A stretch of DNA of 11,961 bases, taken from contig QILZ01000197.1 of NCBI GenBank assembly GCA_003233545.1, positions 1 to 11,961 on the forward strand, written 5' to 3'. Shown in pieces: positions 1 to 7,294 of the stretch (its first letter is position 1; each line of letters opens with the position of its first letter). A program made the position numbers and the translations under genes. Source of the stretch: Spirochaetales bacterium. GTDB lineage: Bacteria; Spirochaetota; Spirochaetia; SZUA-6. The notes beneath the pieces are model-generated. The model made no database searches, was not told the origin of the DNA, and saw nothing but the letters and a program-made list of their open reading frames with translations.

Positions 1-707
1 CTGACCTGCTGGTCGATGTAAAGGGTCTGGAAGAACTCGATGTGTTTTCTGCAGATGGAAAAAGCGGTATTACAATAGGGGCGAGAGTAAATCTGAATTT
101 TCTTATAGACGACGCGAAATTAAGAAACATTTGTCCCGTTTTAGGGGAATCGGCACTTTCGGTTGCAACATATCAGCTTAGAAACCGGGCAACTTTAATA
201 GGAAATTTATGCAATGCATCTCCTGCCGCGGATATGGCGCCTGCCATGTATGTGCTAGGTGCCGGTGTAGTAATAACCGGTCCGCATGGTGAAAGGAAAA
301 TGTCCATAGCTGACTTTATTACCGGTGTTAAGCGGACGGCATTGGAAAAAGGTGAACTTGTTGTAAAAGTGGAAATTACGGAAATACCGAATGGTAAGAT
401 GGCATTCCTTAAAAAGCAGCGCTGCAGGGGCCATGACCTTGCTACGGTTAACGTTGCCGGTATCGCCGATCCCTCTGCAAAAACTTTAAAGATCTGTATC
501 GGTGCATGTGCCGTTACACCTGTCCTGCTTAAAGGAACGGATGAACTTTACAGGGAGACGGACAATGTGGATGAGCTTGCCGAGAGGGCCGCGGAACTTG
601 CCCGGGAATCGATTGCGCCAATCGATGATGTCCGGTCATCTGCAGAGTACAGGCGTGATATGGCATCGGTTTATGTTAAAAGATTAATCAGAAAGATCTG
701 TTCGTAG
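1..707 (+). CDS. Molybdenum hydroxylase FAD-binding subunit (CoxM/XdhB-like), 5' truncated
   Basis: This is the flavin subunit of a xanthine dehydrogenase-family hydroxylase. It passes electrons from the iron-sulfur subunit to an external acceptor. The reading frame is open from base 3 to the TAG at 705-707 and begins inside the protein (DLLVDVKGLEEL), so the true start lies upstream. About 234 residues are visible against a usual length near 285-290, so roughly 50-60 N-terminal residues, including the first FAD loop, are missing. The visible FAD-binding stretch reads RNRATLIGNLCNASPAAD, close to the family pattern RNxATIGGNLxNASPxAD but with Ile where the first Gly of GGN is usual. A later RCRGHDLATVNVAG segment and an intact C-terminal domain fit the family. 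No Cys-rich [4Fe-4S] insertion is visible. The next gene starts 18 bp downstream, so the two are cotranscribed. An internal GTG at 42 is not the start, because the family sequence continues upstream of it. Confidence 0.93.
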   Translation, partial: DLLVDVKGLEELDVFSADGKSGITIGARVNLNFLIDDAKLRNICPVLGESALSVATYQLRNRATLIGNLCNASPAADMAPAMYVLGAGVVITGPHGERKMSIADFITGVKRTALEKGELVVKVEITEIPNGKMAFLKKQRCRGHDLATVNVAGIADPSAKTLKICIGACAVTPVLLKGTDELYRETDNVDELAERAAELARESIAPIDDVRSSAEYRRDMASVYVKRLIRKICS

Positions 708-725
708 CGGGGAAGGAGGAGAAAA

Positions 726-1208
726 ATGAAAGAATATTCGAAAATTGTCGATATACGGGTAAAAGTTAATGGTGTCGAATACAGGGAAAGCGTTCCTGCT
801 AATATGACTCTGCTTCATTTTTTAAGGGAACAGCTTATGTTAACAGGGACGAAAGAGGGCTGCGGTATAGGAGAATGCGGTGCGTGTACTATTATTTTAA
901 ACGGCAAACCCGTTACCTCGTGTACCGTTCTCGCAGCAGAAGTCGACGGATCGGAAATACAAACGATCGAAGGTGAAGCGAAGAATGATCAGTTAACGGA
1001 TTTGCAGCAGGCTTTTATAAAACACCACGGTGAACAGTGCGGTTTTTGTACTCCCGGTTTTATCATGTCTGCGCAGAGTCTTCTTGACAGGAATCCGAAC
1101 CCTTCACGGGAGGAAATCGTGGAAGCTGTTTCGGGTAACTTATGCAGGTGCACGGGTTACGAACCTATTATAGAAGCAATAGAAGCAGTTGCCCGGAAAA
1201 AGAGTTAG
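726..1208 (+). CDS. Molybdenum hydroxylase [2Fe-2S] subunit (CoxS/XdhC-like)
   Basis: This is the small electron-transfer subunit carrying two [2Fe-2S] clusters between the molybdenum site and FAD. It is 160 residues, the normal size. The N-terminal plant-ferredoxin-type domain has Cys46, Cys51, Cys54 and Cys66 (CGIGECGAC...C). The C-terminal helical domain has Cys105, Cys108, Cys140 and Cys142 (CGFCTPG and CRCTGY). All eight cluster ligands are present, so the subunit should be functional. The ATG at 726 is set by an AAGGAGG at 713-719, six bases upstream. It sits between the FAD and molybdopterin subunit genes, giving the order medium-small-large used by many CO dehydrogenase-like and nicotinate or hydroxybenzoyl-CoA-type enzymes. 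The family is certain. The substrate is not indicated by this subunit. Confidence 0.96.
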   Translation: MKEYSKIVDIRVKVNGVEYRESVPANMTLLHFLREQLMLTGTKEGCGIGECGACTIILNGKPVTSCTVLAAEVDGSEIQTIEGEAKNDQLTDLQQAFIKHHGEQCGFCTPGFIMSAQSLLDRNPNPSREEIVEAVSGNLCRCTGYEPIIEAIEAVARKKS

Positions 1209-1223
1209 GGAGGAGATGGTATA

Positions 1224-3602
1224 ATGTTAGTAGATGAAAAGAAAAATTATAGATATATCGGCAAAAATATCCCCAGGAAAGACGGGGTGGAAAAGGTAAC
1301 AGGAACGGCTCTCTACGTACAGGATATGATCCTCCAGGGGATGCTCTATGCCAGGATAGTTAAATCACCCTATGCATATGCCAGGATCAGGAGTATCGAT
1401 ACAGGCGAAGCGGAAAAAATACCCGGTGTCAGGGCAGTCATTACCGGCAAAGAATTAAGCTATAAAGTCGGTCTTTATGTGGTTGATAAGGATATTCTAG
1501 CCAAAGATTATGTACGTTACCAGGGAGAACCTGTGGCAGCGGTTGCAGCCGATACCGAGCTGATTGCAGAACAGGCATGTGAAAAAATAAAGGTAGAGTA
1601 CGAGGAACTGGAACCTGTTCTTGATCCTCGTGAAGCACTAAAACCCGATGCTCCTCTTGTACACCCGGATCTTGGTGATTACAGTTATATGAAAGGGGTT
1701 TTTCAGCCTCAGGCACATACAAATATTCCACATGTACAGAAGATCCGGCATGGGGATATAGAGAAGGGTTTTAAAGATGCCGACTATATAATAGAAGAAA
1801 GTTTCTATAATCCTCCTGTACAGCACGTCCCTCTGGAAACTCATACGGCTATTTGCCAGGCGCTGCCCGGGGATAAAGTACTTATCCATACCTCTGCACA
1901 GTCTCCCTATACCGTACGTAATCTCTTTTCGGTATGTTTCGGAATACCTCTGGAAAATATCCGGGTTAAGATTCCCTATGTCGGCGGGGGTTTCGGGGGC
2001 AAGGCGGGAATTCATTTTGAACCGTTAACCTATGTTCTCTCCAAAAAGGCAGGCGGCAGGCCTGTGAAACTTGCCATGACCCGGGAAGAAGAATTTAATA
2101 CGATTCCCTCCCGCCAGGGTTTGTATTCCGACTTTAAAACCGGGGTTACAAAGGATGGTAAGATTACCGCCCTGGAAATAAAGTACTACTGGGATGCAGG
2201 TGCTTACGCGGATTACGGTGTAAATGTCGGACGTGCAGGTGCTTACTCGGGAGCAGGCCCATATGAAGTGCCGAATTGTAAAATAGATTCCTTTATTGTT
2301 TATACCAATAAAGTCTTCGGAACGGCTTACCGTGGTTTCGGTCATCTTGAAGTTCATTGGGGCATCGAACGAAATATGGATATTGTTGCCCGTAAAATAG
2401 GTATGGATCCTCTTAAGTTCAGGCAGAAGAATGTTTTAAGACCCGGAGCGGAAACAATAACAGGTGAAAAAATAGGGCCTTCCCATGGGAAGGTATATGA
2501 GTGCCTCGATGCTGTGGCCAAAGATATTAACTGGAGCGGTTTAAAATCGGAAACCGAAAGAGAAAAAGAGAAAAAGACAGGAAAAGTCCGCGGTAAAGGT
2601 GTGGCTGTTCTCCACAAAGCTCCTGCGATGCCTACTTTTACAACAACTGCTGTTATTCTTAAATTCAACGAAAACGGGTCTGCGGATCTATTGACATCTC
2701 TTACCGATTACGGCCAGGGCACTTATACGGCACTTGCGCAGATTGCAGCCGAAGTATTAAAGATGCCTGTGGAACGGATCAATGTACCCTGGGACAGCGA
2801 TACTTCATTTACTCCTTACGACTGGCAGACAGTTGCTAGTAAGGGCTCCTTTATGTCCGGGAATGCAACGATTATGGCGGCAAAGGATGCACTTAAGCAG
2901 ATAAAAGAAATAGCAGCGCAGGTGTTCCGCTGCACTGTCGAAGATCTTGCATATAAAGATGAGAAGGTATTCCCGGAGCATAATCCCGGTAAGTATCTGG
3001 AGTATAAGCAGATAATAAACGGTTATGTCTATCCGAACGGCAATACGATCGGCGGGCCTGTAATAGGCCGCGGCAGGTATACAGCCCAGGGGTTAACAAA
3101 TCTCGATTTCGAAACGGGACAGGGGCTGCCTGCACTCGACTGGACCTTCGGCGCCCATGGTGCGGAGGTAGAGGTGGATTTGGAAACAGGAGAGATAAAG
3201 GTTCTTAACCTGTCATCCGCTTTCGATATAGGTCAGACTTTAAACGAAGGACTCGCACGCGGACAGATTATCGGGGGAGTAATTCAGGGCCTGGGGAGTG
3301 CGTTAACGGAAGAGTTTAGATTCTCCGACAGGGGTAAATTTTTAAATGCAGGGCTGGTAGATTACAAAATACTCACAGCTAAGGATCTGCCGGAAAAAAT
3401 GTCGCAGCATATGATAGAGAATCCTCAGATGGACGGGCCTTTCGGAGCACGCGGTGTTGCCGAACATCCTATGATTTCTGTTCCTTCGGTTATCGGTAAT
3501 GCCCTCTACGATGCCCTTGGAATCGATTACTTTAAGATTCCATTAACTTCCGAGAGGATATACCTTGGTATTAAGAGCGGAGAAAAAGAGTATCACGATT
3601 AA
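1224..3602 (+). CDS. Molybdenum hydroxylase molybdopterin-binding catalytic subunit (XdhA/CoxL-like)
   Basis: This is the catalytic subunit of a xanthine dehydrogenase-family enzyme, which hydroxylates a carbon next to a ring nitrogen (or a similar site) with water as oxygen donor. It is 792 residues and looks complete. An N-terminal a/b hammerhead domain spans about residues 20-135, followed by the two cofactor-binding domains. Recognisable motifs are GGGFGGK (254-260), AYRGFG (368-373), DYGQGT (495-500), QGLGSAL (688-694) and GARGVAE (741-747). Glu747 in the last is the candidate catalytic base. The loop AYRGFG lacks the Cys of form I CO dehydrogenase (AYxCSFR), so CO is not the expected substrate. 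The ATG at 1224 follows a GGGAGGAG (1208-1215) that overlaps the previous stop. The gene ends before a 138-bp gap. The substrate is unknown; downstream genes suggest a nitrogen heterocycle (inference). Confidence 0.94.
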   Translation: MLVDEKKNYRYIGKNIPRKDGVEKVTGTALYVQDMILQGMLYARIVKSPYAYARIRSIDTGEAEKIPGVRAVITGKELSYKVGLYVVDKDILAKDYVRYQGEPVAAVAADTELIAEQACEKIKVEYEELEPVLDPREALKPDAPLVHPDLGDYSYMKGVFQPQAHTNIPHVQKIRHGDIEKGFKDADYIIEESFYNPPVQHVPLETHTAICQALPGDKVLIHTSAQSPYTVRNLFSVCFGIPLENIRVKIPYVGGGFGGKAGIHFEPLTYVLSKKAGGRPVKLAMTREEEFNTIPSRQGLYSDFKTGVTKDGKITALEIKYYWDAGAYADYGVNVGRAGAYSGAGPYEVPNCKIDSFIVYTNKVFGTAYRGFGHLEVHWGIERNMDIVARKIGMDPLKFRQKNVLRPGAETITGEKIGPSHGKVYECLDAVAKDINWSGLKSETEREKEKKTGKVRGKGVAVLHKAPAMPTFTTTAVILKFNENGSADLLTSLTDYGQGTYTALAQIAAEVLKMPVERINVPWDSDTSFTPYDWQTVASKGSFMSGNATIMAAKDALKQIKEIAAQVFRCTVEDLAYKDEKVFPEHNPGKYLEYKQIINGYVYPNGNTIGGPVIGRGRYTAQGLTNLDFETGQGLPALDWTFGAHGAEVEVDLETGEIKVLNLSSAFDIGQTLNEGLARGQIIGGVIQGLGSALTEEFRFSDRGKFLNAGLVDYKILTAKDLPEKMSQHMIENPQMDGPFGARGVAEHPMISVPSVIGNALYDALGIDYFKIPLTSERIYLGIKSGEKEYHD

Positions 3603-3740
3603 TTTATAAAAAGGTACACCGGAATATGGCACACCTGATTGTTTTATTTATCCGCAAAGGGTAACATATTTCCACGGGTTTGCCGATGGGTATTTTAATA
3701 AAAAAATATCAGGTATTAATTTATTTCGGAGGGAATATAA
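3603..3740. promoter_or_regulatory. Intergenic gap before the decarboxylase operon, possible promoter
   Basis: This 138-bp AT-rich stretch is the longest non-coding gap inside the catabolic block and holds no credible gene. A possible sigma70-type promoter is TTGTTT (3639-3644), a 17-base spacer, then TAACAT (3662-3667). The matches to consensus are only 3/6 and 4/6. A loose inverted repeat pairs TTAATA with TATTAA near 3705-3722, but it is short and AT-rich. No convincing terminator follows the hydroxylase genes, so read-through is possible. The gap suggests that the hydroxylase and the decarboxylase/carbamoyltransferase genes can be expressed separately. Confidence 0.3.
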
Positions 3741-5291
3741 GTGAATAATCAGGAATCAGTACAACGGCATAGAGAGAAACGTGCAGTGATGCTGCAGGGC
3801 GGAGGAGAGAAGCGGGTTAAGGCTCAGCATGAAAAAGGCAAGCTGACGGCTCGTGAAAGAATCGATTTATTACTGGACAGTGGAACATTTATAGAGCACC
3901 AGCCGTACATAATGGTACGGTCCACGGATTTCGGAATGGATAAGAAGAAATTCCCGGGTGATGGTGTTGTAAGCGGAAGCGGAAAGGTAAACAGCAGACA
4001 GGTATTCCTGTTTGCACAGGATTTTACCGTTCTCGGCGGTTCGCTCGGGGAAATGCATGCGGAAAGGATTGCAGAGGTCCAGATGCTTGCGGCTAAAAAC
4101 GGGACACCTTTTATCCAGATAAATGATTCAGGCGGTGCAAGGATACAGGAAGGGATACTCTCCCTTCATGGCTACGGTAAAATATTTAAGGCAAATGCAA
4201 TAAGTTCCGGAGTTGTTCCTCAGTTTTCATTAATTCTCGGGCCATGTGCCGGAGGTGCCGTGTATTCACCGGCAATCACCGACTTTACACTTATGGTGGA
4301 CGGAGTCAGCAATATGTACATTACCGGGCCGGAAGTTATAAAAGCGGTAACAGGCGAAGAGATATCCCATGAAGCGTTAGGCGGGGCACAGGCTCATTGT
4401 GTAAACAGCGGAAATGCTCATTTTAGATTTAAAAGTGAGCAGGAACTGATGATTTTTTTAAGGAAACTTTTAAGTTATCTTCCCTCTAATAATCTGGAAC
4501 TTCCCCCTGTTTCGGATACAGGAGACCCCGCGGATCGTGAAACACCGGATCTTCTGCACCTTCTTCCGGATCAACCCAAAAAACCGTACGATATCAGAGA
4601 TTTTATTTCCGAAATTTTCGACAGGAACTCATTTTTAGAGGTCCATGCGGAGTATGCCGCCAATGTTGTCGTCGGCTTTGCAAAACTGAACGGAAGAACG
4701 GTTGGAATCTTTGCAAACCAGCCGAAGGTACTTGCAGCTGTCCTGGATATTAACTCTGCGGATAAAGCGGCCCGGTTTTTACGTTTCTGTGATGCTTTTA
4801 ATATACCTATTATTTCCCTTGTCGATGTTCCCGGATTTCTGCCGGGTATTTCGCAGGAACACGGAGGTATTATCCGGCATGGAGCTAAAATACTCTATGC
4901 GATTGCAGAAGCAACGGTTCCTAAAATATCCCTTATTATACGGAAGGCTTACGGCGGGGCATATATTGCTATGGCTTCCAAAGCTCTGGGGTATGACAGG
5001 GTCCTTGCGTATCCGACAGCGGAAATTGCTGTTATGGGTGCGGAAGGCGCCGCGAATATTATTTTCCGCCGTGATATAAAAGCTGCGGAGAATCCGGAGC
5101 AGAAAAAACAGGAAAAAATAGCGGAATTTAAAGAGACTGTTATGACTCCCTTTATTGCGGCAGGATACGGGATGGTGGATGATATCATCGAACCGAAGTA
5201 TTCACGGATAGAATTGATAAGGTCTCTGGAGATGAACATTCGTAAACGTGAAGACCGGCCTTCCAAAAAGCATGGAAATATTCCGCTTTGA
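3741..5291 (+). CDS. mmdA: Biotin-dependent acyl-CoA carboxyltransferase, alpha subunit of a Na+-pumping decarboxylase (methylmalonyl-CoA decarboxylase-like)
   Basis: This protein moves the carboxyl group of a short acyl-CoA (probably methylmalonyl-CoA or malonyl-CoA) to biotin on the carrier protein. It is 516 residues, the usual MmdA/PccB length. The N-terminal carboxyltransferase half has SGGARIQEG (130-138) and GPCAGGAVYSPAITDF (167-182). The C-terminal half has VDVPGFLPG (361-369), EHGGIIRHGAK (373-383), RKAYGGAY (401-408) and PTAEIAVMGAEGAA (425-438). These supply the acyl-CoA and biotin oxyanion-hole loops. The start is GTG at 3741, chosen because GGAGGG (3728-3733) lies seven bases upstream and the N terminus aligns with the family. 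The decarboxylase role rather than carboxylase is inferred from the neighbouring membrane beta subunit and the lack of a biotin carboxylase gene. The exact acyl-CoA substrate is unproven. Confidence 0.92.
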   Translation: MNNQESVQRHREKRAVMLQGGGEKRVKAQHEKGKLTARERIDLLLDSGTFIEHQPYIMVRSTDFGMDKKKFPGDGVVSGSGKVNSRQVFLFAQDFTVLGGSLGEMHAERIAEVQMLAAKNGTPFIQINDSGGARIQEGILSLHGYGKIFKANAISSGVVPQFSLILGPCAGGAVYSPAITDFTLMVDGVSNMYITGPEVIKAVTGEEISHEALGGAQAHCVNSGNAHFRFKSEQELMIFLRKLLSYLPSNNLELPPVSDTGDPADRETPDLLHLLPDQPKKPYDIRDFISEIFDRNSFLEVHAEYAANVVVGFAKLNGRTVGIFANQPKVLAAVLDINSADKAARFLRFCDAFNIPIISLVDVPGFLPGISQEHGGIIRHGAKILYAIAEATVPKISLIIRKAYGGAYIAMASKALGYDRVLAYPTAEIAVMGAEGAANIIFRRDIKAAENPEQKKQEKIAEFKETVMTPFIAAGYGMVDDIIEPKYSRIELIRSLEMNIRKREDRPSKKHGNIPL

Positions 5292-5319
5292 TTATTTTTA
5301 TAAAATTAGGGAGAGTGTA

Positions 5320-5640
5320 ATGGATATAGAGGCTTATTCTTATAGTATTTTTACAGCGGTAATAGGTATGACGGTAGTTTTTCTCTTTCTCTGGTTCTTA
5401 AGTTTCCTTATGAAGTCTCTGAAAGTGCTGTTTAAAGAGAAAAAAGCGGTTTCTAAGGCTGAAATTGTCCGGGAAGATGAAAGAGTCGATTGGATTGCAG
5501 CTGCCGTATCTGCGTATCTTACTGCGGAGGAAGAGGAGCTGTATCCCCGCTCTGCAAAGGGCTGGCAGCCTGTTACAAATGAGAAGTATGACCCCTGGGT
5601 TATCGGGGGAAAATTATTACAGAGATGGTCCGGAGTGTAG
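5320..5640 (+). CDS. mmdD: Small membrane subunit of Na+-pumping decarboxylase (OadG/MmdD-like)
   Basis: This is a 106-residue single-pass membrane protein that probably holds the carboxyltransferase and beta subunits together. One hydrophobic helix lies at about residues 9-31, followed by a basic stretch (KSLKVLFKEKK), a charged region, an Ala-rich WIAAAVSAYL segment and a short tail ending YDPWVIGGKLLQRW. This resembles the OadG family layout of an N-terminal helix, a charged linker and a W-x-x-x-G-R/K tail. Sequence in this family is poorly conserved, so the call leans on layout and on position between mmdA and the biotin carrier gene. The ATG at 5320 follows AGGGAGAG (5308-5315). An upstream in-frame ATG at 5248 would overlap mmdA and add 24 residues not typical of the family, so it was not used. 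Confidence 0.8.
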   Translation: MDIEAYSYSIFTAVIGMTVVFLFLWFLSFLMKSLKVLFKEKKAVSKAEIVREDERVDWIAAAVSAYLTAEEEELYPRSAKGWQPVTNEKYDPWVIGGKLLQRWSGV

Positions 5641-5643
5641 ATA

Positions 5644-6135
5644 ATGAAAAAGCGAATAAGATTTCAATTTGAAGGTAATACATATATCGTCGATGTGGAA
5701 CGTGAGGGAAATATTCTAACCCTGGAACGTGAGGGTGCGGTCTATCAGGTAACACTTCTTCCGGAAGAAAAGCTGCAGATTCCGGCAGGACGACAGGCAG
5801 CACAGCAGGCTGCCCGGCCGGAAGCTGTACCGCGGGAACCTTCGGTATATCAGGCAACACAGGCAGTATCCGCGCCGGTTACGGCTCCGCAGGTTTCCGT
5901 AACCAAACAGATAGATTCCGGTGCGGGTAATCTTGCAGCCCCGATTACCGGGGTTATAAAAGAATTAAAGGCTGCTTCCGGCCGGAGAGTGGAGAAGGGA
6001 CAGATCGTACTGGTGATGGAAGCTATGAAAATGGATATCGATGTTTATGCTCCCGTTTCCGGCGTTATAAATGAAGTCATGGTACGCCGGGGCGAAAACG
6101 TCAGAGCGAATCAATTATTACTTACAATATCTTAG
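5644..6135 (+). CDS. mmdC: Biotin carboxyl carrier subunit of Na+-pumping decarboxylase
   Basis: This is the 163-residue biotin carrier that shuttles CO2 from the carboxyltransferase to the membrane beta subunit. An N-terminal beta-rich segment (about 1-45) resembles the carrier-proximal domain of decarboxylase gamma subunits. A flexible linker rich in Ala, Gln and Pro covers about residues 48-86. The biotinyl domain (about 93-163) starts NLAAPITGVI and carries the biotinylation motif EAMKM at 126-130, with Lys129 as the biotin site. A second half-motif, APVSGVI, follows as in the usual quasi-symmetric fold. The ATG at 5644 is three bases past the previous stop. Its ribosome binding site, GGAG at 5632-5635, lies inside the previous gene, so translation is likely coupled. 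Confidence 0.93.
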   Translation: MKKRIRFQFEGNTYIVDVEREGNILTLEREGAVYQVTLLPEEKLQIPAGRQAAQQAARPEAVPREPSVYQATQAVSAPVTAPQVSVTKQIDSGAGNLAAPITGVIKELKAASGRRVEKGQIVLVMEAMKMDIDVYAPVSGVINEVMVRRGENVRANQLLLTIS

Positions 6136-6145
6136 GGAGCCGGAT

Positions 6146-7264
6146 ATGAATATTTTCGGATTGATTCTCTCCTTCCTGCATAGTACCGGTATTGTTGCTC
6201 TTACCTGGCAGAATCTGGTAATGATCGGTATAGGCGGACTTTTGATATATCTCGGCATAGCGAAGCAGTACGAGCCGCTTCTGCTGATACCCATAGGATT
6301 TGGTGCAATTCTTGTAAACATGCCTTTAACCGGACTTATGGAGGATAACGGCCTCCTGCATTACTTTTACTTTGGGATTAAGTCCGGAATATTTCCGCCT
6401 CTTATATTCTTAGGTATCGGTGCATTAACCGATTTCGGTCCTCTTCTTGCAAAACCTTCCACATTTCTGTTGGGAGCAGCAGCACAGTTTGGAATATTCG
6501 GGACGCTTCTTGGTGCCAGAGCTCTTGGTTTCGACTTCCCGGAAGCAGCTTCCATAGCAATTATCGGCGGTGCGGACGGGCCTACTGCAATATATCTTAC
6601 ATCCCGGCTTGCCGATGAGCTGCTCGGCCCGGTAGCCGTTGCGGCCTATTCCTATATGGCCCTGGTACCGATCATTCAGCCGCCTATTATCCGTCTGCTT
6701 ACAACCAGGGCGGAGCGGAGAATAGTGATGGCGGAGATAAAGCCCGTCTCTAAGAAGGTTAAAATACTTTTTCCGATACTTACAACCATTGCATCGGCAT
6801 TGCTGGTACCTGCATCTACACCGCTTATAGGTATGCTGATGCTGGGAAACCTTTTCAGGGAATGCGGTGTCACCGAAAGACTTTCCAGAACTGCGCAGAA
6901 TGAGCTTATAAATATTGTAACGATATTTTTAGGAGTTGCCGTGGGTTCAAAAATGGCTGCCGATCAGTTTTTAACAAGCAGAACTATTATAATAATTTTA
7001 CTCGGGCTGGCTGCTTTCTCTATAGGAACTGCCGCCGGTGTAATGCTGGGGAAGCTGATGAAGGTCCTTTCCGGTGGTAAGGTAAACCCGATGATAGGTG
7101 CTTCAGGTGTATCTGCGGTTCCTATGTCTGCGAGAGTCGTGCAGAAATTGGGTCAGCAGGAAAATCCGGGTAATTTTTTGTTAATGAATGCGATGGGACC
7201 GAATGTGGCCGGTGTTATCGGTTCTGCTGTCGCAGCAGGTGTTCTGCTTGCATTGGCCCGTTGA
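6146..7264 (+). CDS. mmdB: Na+-transporting decarboxylase beta subunit (OadB/GcdB/MmdB family)
   Basis: This integral membrane protein decarboxylates carboxybiotin and pumps Na+ out of the cell. It is 372 residues, the usual length, and very hydrophobic throughout. Hallmarks are VNMPLTGL (57-64), GIGALTDFGPLLAKP (90-104), GGADGPTAIYLTSRLA (141-156), GNLFRECGVTERL (234-246) and the C-terminal block NPMIGASGVSAVPMSAR (314-330). Asp144 in GGADGPT corresponds to the Asp implicated in Na+ and proton transfer in oxaloacetate decarboxylase. The ATG at 6146 is set by AGGGAG (6134-6139), which overlaps the stop of the biotin carrier gene. An in-frame ATG further upstream lies inside the biotin carrier gene and was rejected. 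It makes the operon a complete four-subunit pump. Na+ rather than H+ coupling is inferred from the family. Confidence 0.96.
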   Translation: MNIFGLILSFLHSTGIVALTWQNLVMIGIGGLLIYLGIAKQYEPLLLIPIGFGAILVNMPLTGLMEDNGLLHYFYFGIKSGIFPPLIFLGIGALTDFGPLLAKPSTFLLGAAAQFGIFGTLLGARALGFDFPEAASIAIIGGADGPTAIYLTSRLADELLGPVAVAAYSYMALVPIIQPPIIRLLTTRAERRIVMAEIKPVSKKVKILFPILTTIASALLVPASTPLIGMLMLGNLFRECGVTERLSRTAQNELINIVTIFLGVAVGSKMAADQFLTSRTIIIILLGLAAFSIGTAAGVMLGKLMKVLSGGKVNPMIGASGVSAVPMSARVVQKLGQQENPGNFLLMNAMGPNVAGVIGSAVAAGVLLALAR

Positions 7265-7294
7265 TATTTTTGTATATTGTATCAGGAGGAAATA

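Noticed and set aside
1638..2668. Long antisense reading frames opposite the molybdopterin subunit gene
   Set aside because: They show no domain motifs and mirror the codon bias of the real gene on the + strand.
3610..3655. Possible terminator after the hydroxylase genes (AGGT...ACCT with a T-rich stretch after it)
   Set aside because: Only four outer and two inner base pairs form, with three mismatches between; too weak to call.
5248..5319. Upstream ATG extending the small OadG-like subunit by 24 residues
   Set aside because: It overlaps the end of mmdA, has no suitable ribosome binding site, and puts a charged segment before the N-terminal helix; the ATG at 5320 has AGGGAGAG upstream.
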